From: Sphaerisporangium rhizosphaerae
GTDB taxonomy: Bacteria > Actinomycetota > Actinomycetes > Streptosporangiales > Streptosporangiaceae
Length of the DNA: 64,000 bases
Assembly: GCF_042665155.1 (NCBI RefSeq)
Contig: NZ_JBHTCG010000022.1
Span: 62,001 to 126,000, forward strand
Reading direction: 5' to 3'
The translations under genes and the position numbers were made by a program. Numbering within the stretch: position 1 is the stretch's first letter; each line of letters begins with the position of its first letter. The notes under the pieces were generated by a model that worked only from the letters and a program-made list of their open reading frames with translations, was not told the DNA's origin and made no database searches. This document shows positions 62,326 to 64,000 of this stretch, piece after piece.

Positions 62326-63420
62326 TCAGGTGCGGAGGCGTTTGAGCTGGGCCAGGACGTCCTCGTTGCGCAGGGGGCGGGTGTAGCCGACGATGTTGGG
62401 GCGCTCGCGGTAGGTGGTGACCTTGATCGGGCCGCAGAGGGTGCACCGGGCCTCGATCATCTTGCCCGGAGAGACGACCATGCCGACGTGCCCGGGGTTG
62501 TCGGACGACGTCCCCGGGCCGGCGTTGAAGAAGACCAGGTCGCCGGCCTGCTCCTCGCCCTTCTTGATCTTCACGCCGAACGGCCACTGGCCGAAGGTGG
62601 TGCGCGGGATGGACAGCCCGGCCGACCGGTAGGCCATGTAGATGATCCCCGAGCAGTCGAACCCCGCCGGTCCCGTGCCGCCCCAGATGTAGGGCTTGCC
62701 GCGCTGGGCCAGCGCGTAGGCGAGGATGTCGCGGACGACCTGGTCCGGAGCGGCCTCCACGATCGGGGGGTCGCAGTCGGGGTCGGCCTCGGGCGGCAGG
62801 TCGAGCGTGCCGCTGGTCGCGTAGCGGCGCGCGATCTCCAGCACCTGCTCGACGTACCACATGGCGTGGTTGTAGACGAACAGCGCGCGTTTGAGGTCAC
62901 CGGGGGCGCCGTTGCGCTTGAGCATCTTGGCGGCGCCGAGGATGGCGTCGGCCGGGTTGTAGACGTCGCCCCAGCCGTCGCCGTCGCCGTCGGAGGCGTA
63001 CCCGCTGAACTTCGACGGGATCTTGATCTTCGCCTTGCCGCCCCACGTGCTGATCAGGAACTGCATGGGACCCGCGGCGCCCGCGTAGTTCGTCCCGCTC
63101 TTCACGCCCGCGAGGGTGGACCGGCCGTGGTCGGTCTCGCGCTTGCCCACGGCCGCGAGCACCGTCCACTGGACGCCGATCTTCTTGCCGTGCTTCTTGT
63201 AGAGCTGGAGGTAGTCGGCGGGGATGTCGGAGCGGGCGGTGTCGGACACGTTGGTCACGTTGACGACCCCGCTGTCGCCGTTCGCGCAGTCGGTGGTCAC
63301 GCCGCTTCCGCCGCCGAGGAAGGAGGGGAAGGTGCTCATGAGCATGGGCGCCATGACGAGCGTGATCAGCACGACTCCGGCCAGCCCCAGGAGGAGCGCG
63401 ACGCGCACCCGTGAGGTCAC
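62326..63420 (-). CDS. Bifunctional lytic transglycosylase and NlpC/P60 endopeptidase
   Basis: A 364-residue wall hydrolase. A membrane anchor (VALLLGLAGVVLITLVMAPML) precedes an SLT-like transglycosylase domain (WTVLAAVGKRETDHGRSTLAGVKSGTNYAGAAGPMQFLISTW), with the catalytic Glu in KRETDHGRS. The NlpC/P60 domain has Cys in GFDCSGIIYMAY and His in PGHVGMVVSPG. This architecture is common in conjugative elements and type IV secretion-like loci of Gram-positive bacteria, where it opens the wall. It overlaps the next upstream gene by four bases. Confidence 0.87.
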   Translation of the reverse strand: MTSRVRVALLLGLAGVVLITLVMAPMLMSTFPSFLGGGSGVTTDCANGDSGVVNVTNVSDTARSDIPADYLQLYKKHGKKIGVQWTVLAAVGKRETDHGRSTLAGVKSGTNYAGAAGPMQFLISTWGGKAKIKIPSKFSGYASDGDGDGWGDVYNPADAILGAAKMLKRNGAPGDLKRALFVYNHAMWYVEQVLEIARRYATSGTLDLPPEADPDCDPPIVEAAPDQVVRDILAYALAQRGKPYIWGGTGPAGFDCSGIIYMAYRSAGLSIPRTTFGQWPFGVKIKKGEEQAGDLVFFNAGPGTSSDNPGHVGMVVSPGKMIEARCTLCGPIKVTTYRERPNIVGYTRPLRNEDVLAQLKRLRT

Positions 63421-64000
63421 TGCGTGGTCCCCTCGCCGGTGTCCCCGTTCTCCCCCGTGTCGGCCCCTCCGGGGTCTCCGTCCTGGCCGGCGTCGGCGGG
63501 CTGCAGGTCGAAGACCCGCCAGTCGGTGCCGACCTGGGTGAGGGTGACCGCGTAGTCGGCGCTGCGGTTCTGCGGCCCGCTCTTGGCCGTGATGCGCTGG
63601 GCCGCGGTCACCACCAGGACGATCGACCCCGCCGAGATGTCGCGGATGGACTTCAGCCGGCCCGTGCCCTGCGAGACGACCTCGTCGGCGCGGTTCTGCT
63701 CCACGGTGGCCGGCGTGGTCACGTCACGGGCCAGGACGGCGCCGAACTCGCCGGTGGTGAACGCCTTCAGCCGCTCGGCGTAGGAGGCGGGGTCCTCGTC
63801 GTAGCGGTAGGTGGCGTACGAGGCCGCGAACCGCTGGGCGGTGTCGGCCGCCTGGGCGATCTGCTCGCGCGAGAGCGGCAGGTAGCCGTAGATGTCGAAC
63901 GTGCCGGGGGTGATCGCCGGCGCCGGCGAGGCCGCTGAGGACGGCGGCGGCGCCGCGGTCGTGGTGGTGACCACGCCGGGCGGCAGCTCGCCGTCGCCGC
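63417..64000 (-). CDS. Conjugation-like exported protein, cut by the right edge
   Basis: At least 194 residues; the frame is still open at the window end. The visible part has an N-terminal Ser/Thr/Pro/Ala-rich stretch and a globular domain, FDIYGYLPLSREQIAQAADTAQRFAASYATYRYDEDPASYAERLKAFTTGEFGAVLARD, with TDWRVFDLQPADAGQ near the end. It resembles VirB8/TcpC-type or similar extracellular domains of conjugation-like systems, next to a matching hydrolase. Its start and membrane anchor lie outside the window. Confidence 0.6.
   Translation of the reverse strand, partial: GDGELPPGVVTTTTAAPPPSSAASPAPAITPGTFDIYGYLPLSREQIAQAADTAQRFAASYATYRYDEDPASYAERLKAFTTGEFGAVLARDVTTPATVEQNRADEVVSQGTGRLKSIRDISAGSIVLVVTAAQRITAKSGPQNRSADYAVTLTQVGTDWRVFDLQPADAGQDGDPGGADTGENGDTGEGTTQ

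Overview
The window is very GC-rich, with strong G/C at third codon positions, many GTG starts and several apparently leaderless genes. The gene content (mycothiol deacetylase mshB beside a DUF6113 membrane protein, a fdxA-dapC pair, an Sdh1-type succinate dehydrogenase, secreted S1 proteases, a CBM2-pectinesterase) points to a filamentous actinomycete, most likely of the Streptosporangiales; the order is an inference. No rRNA, tRNA, complete transposase or CRISPR array was seen.

Layout. 1-4 kb: dapC, ferredoxin, a lone SH3-like protein, a solute-binding lipoprotein and a methyltransferase. 4-10.6 kb: a three-gene island of two paralogous sigma-region-4-like proteins flanking a UvrD-like helicase with a RelE/ParE-like N-terminus. 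10.7-12.9 kb: cysS, whose last 77 bp are duplicated on the far side of a toxin-antitoxin pair, as if the pair had been inserted at the cysS 3' end. 13-17.4 kb: a methyltransferase, a lipoprotein and two tandem secreted chymotrypsin-fold proteases with matching terminators. 17.9-24.3 kb: a metallo-hydrolase, small membrane and flavin proteins, DUF6113/mshB and an S9 peptidase. 24.5-30.5 kb: CBM2-pectinesterase, a heterodimeric ABC exporter with one degenerate ATP site, and an HTH/Clp-N pair.

30.8-40 kb is the most unusual part. Four near-identical tiny genes, all on the minus strand, encode 38-42 residue peptides built from an 11-residue AGTTWD-x-[YFH]-SR repeat. Each has about 125 bp of conserved leader with a covarying hairpin. 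A fifth, 39-bp fragment sits at the end of a membrane-protein gene. They are scattered among TetR-controlled metabolic genes (aldo/keto reductase, quinone oxidoreductase), a DUF2975/XRE pair and an MFS transporter. No obvious modifying enzyme lies beside them.

40.4-44.2 kb: TetR/thioesterase, amidase and nucleotidyltransferase genes. 44.4-56.1 kb: two different succinate:quinone oxidoreductase operons, one on each strand, separated by a LysR regulator and a SpoIIE-type response regulator / CHASE3-like kinase / receiver cluster. 56.4-64 kb: minus-strand genes for proline/glycine-rich exported proteins, a Nudix hydrolase and a lytic transglycosylase-NlpC/P60 protein next to a partial gene; the last two resemble conjugation or secretion apparatus genes and continue past the right edge.
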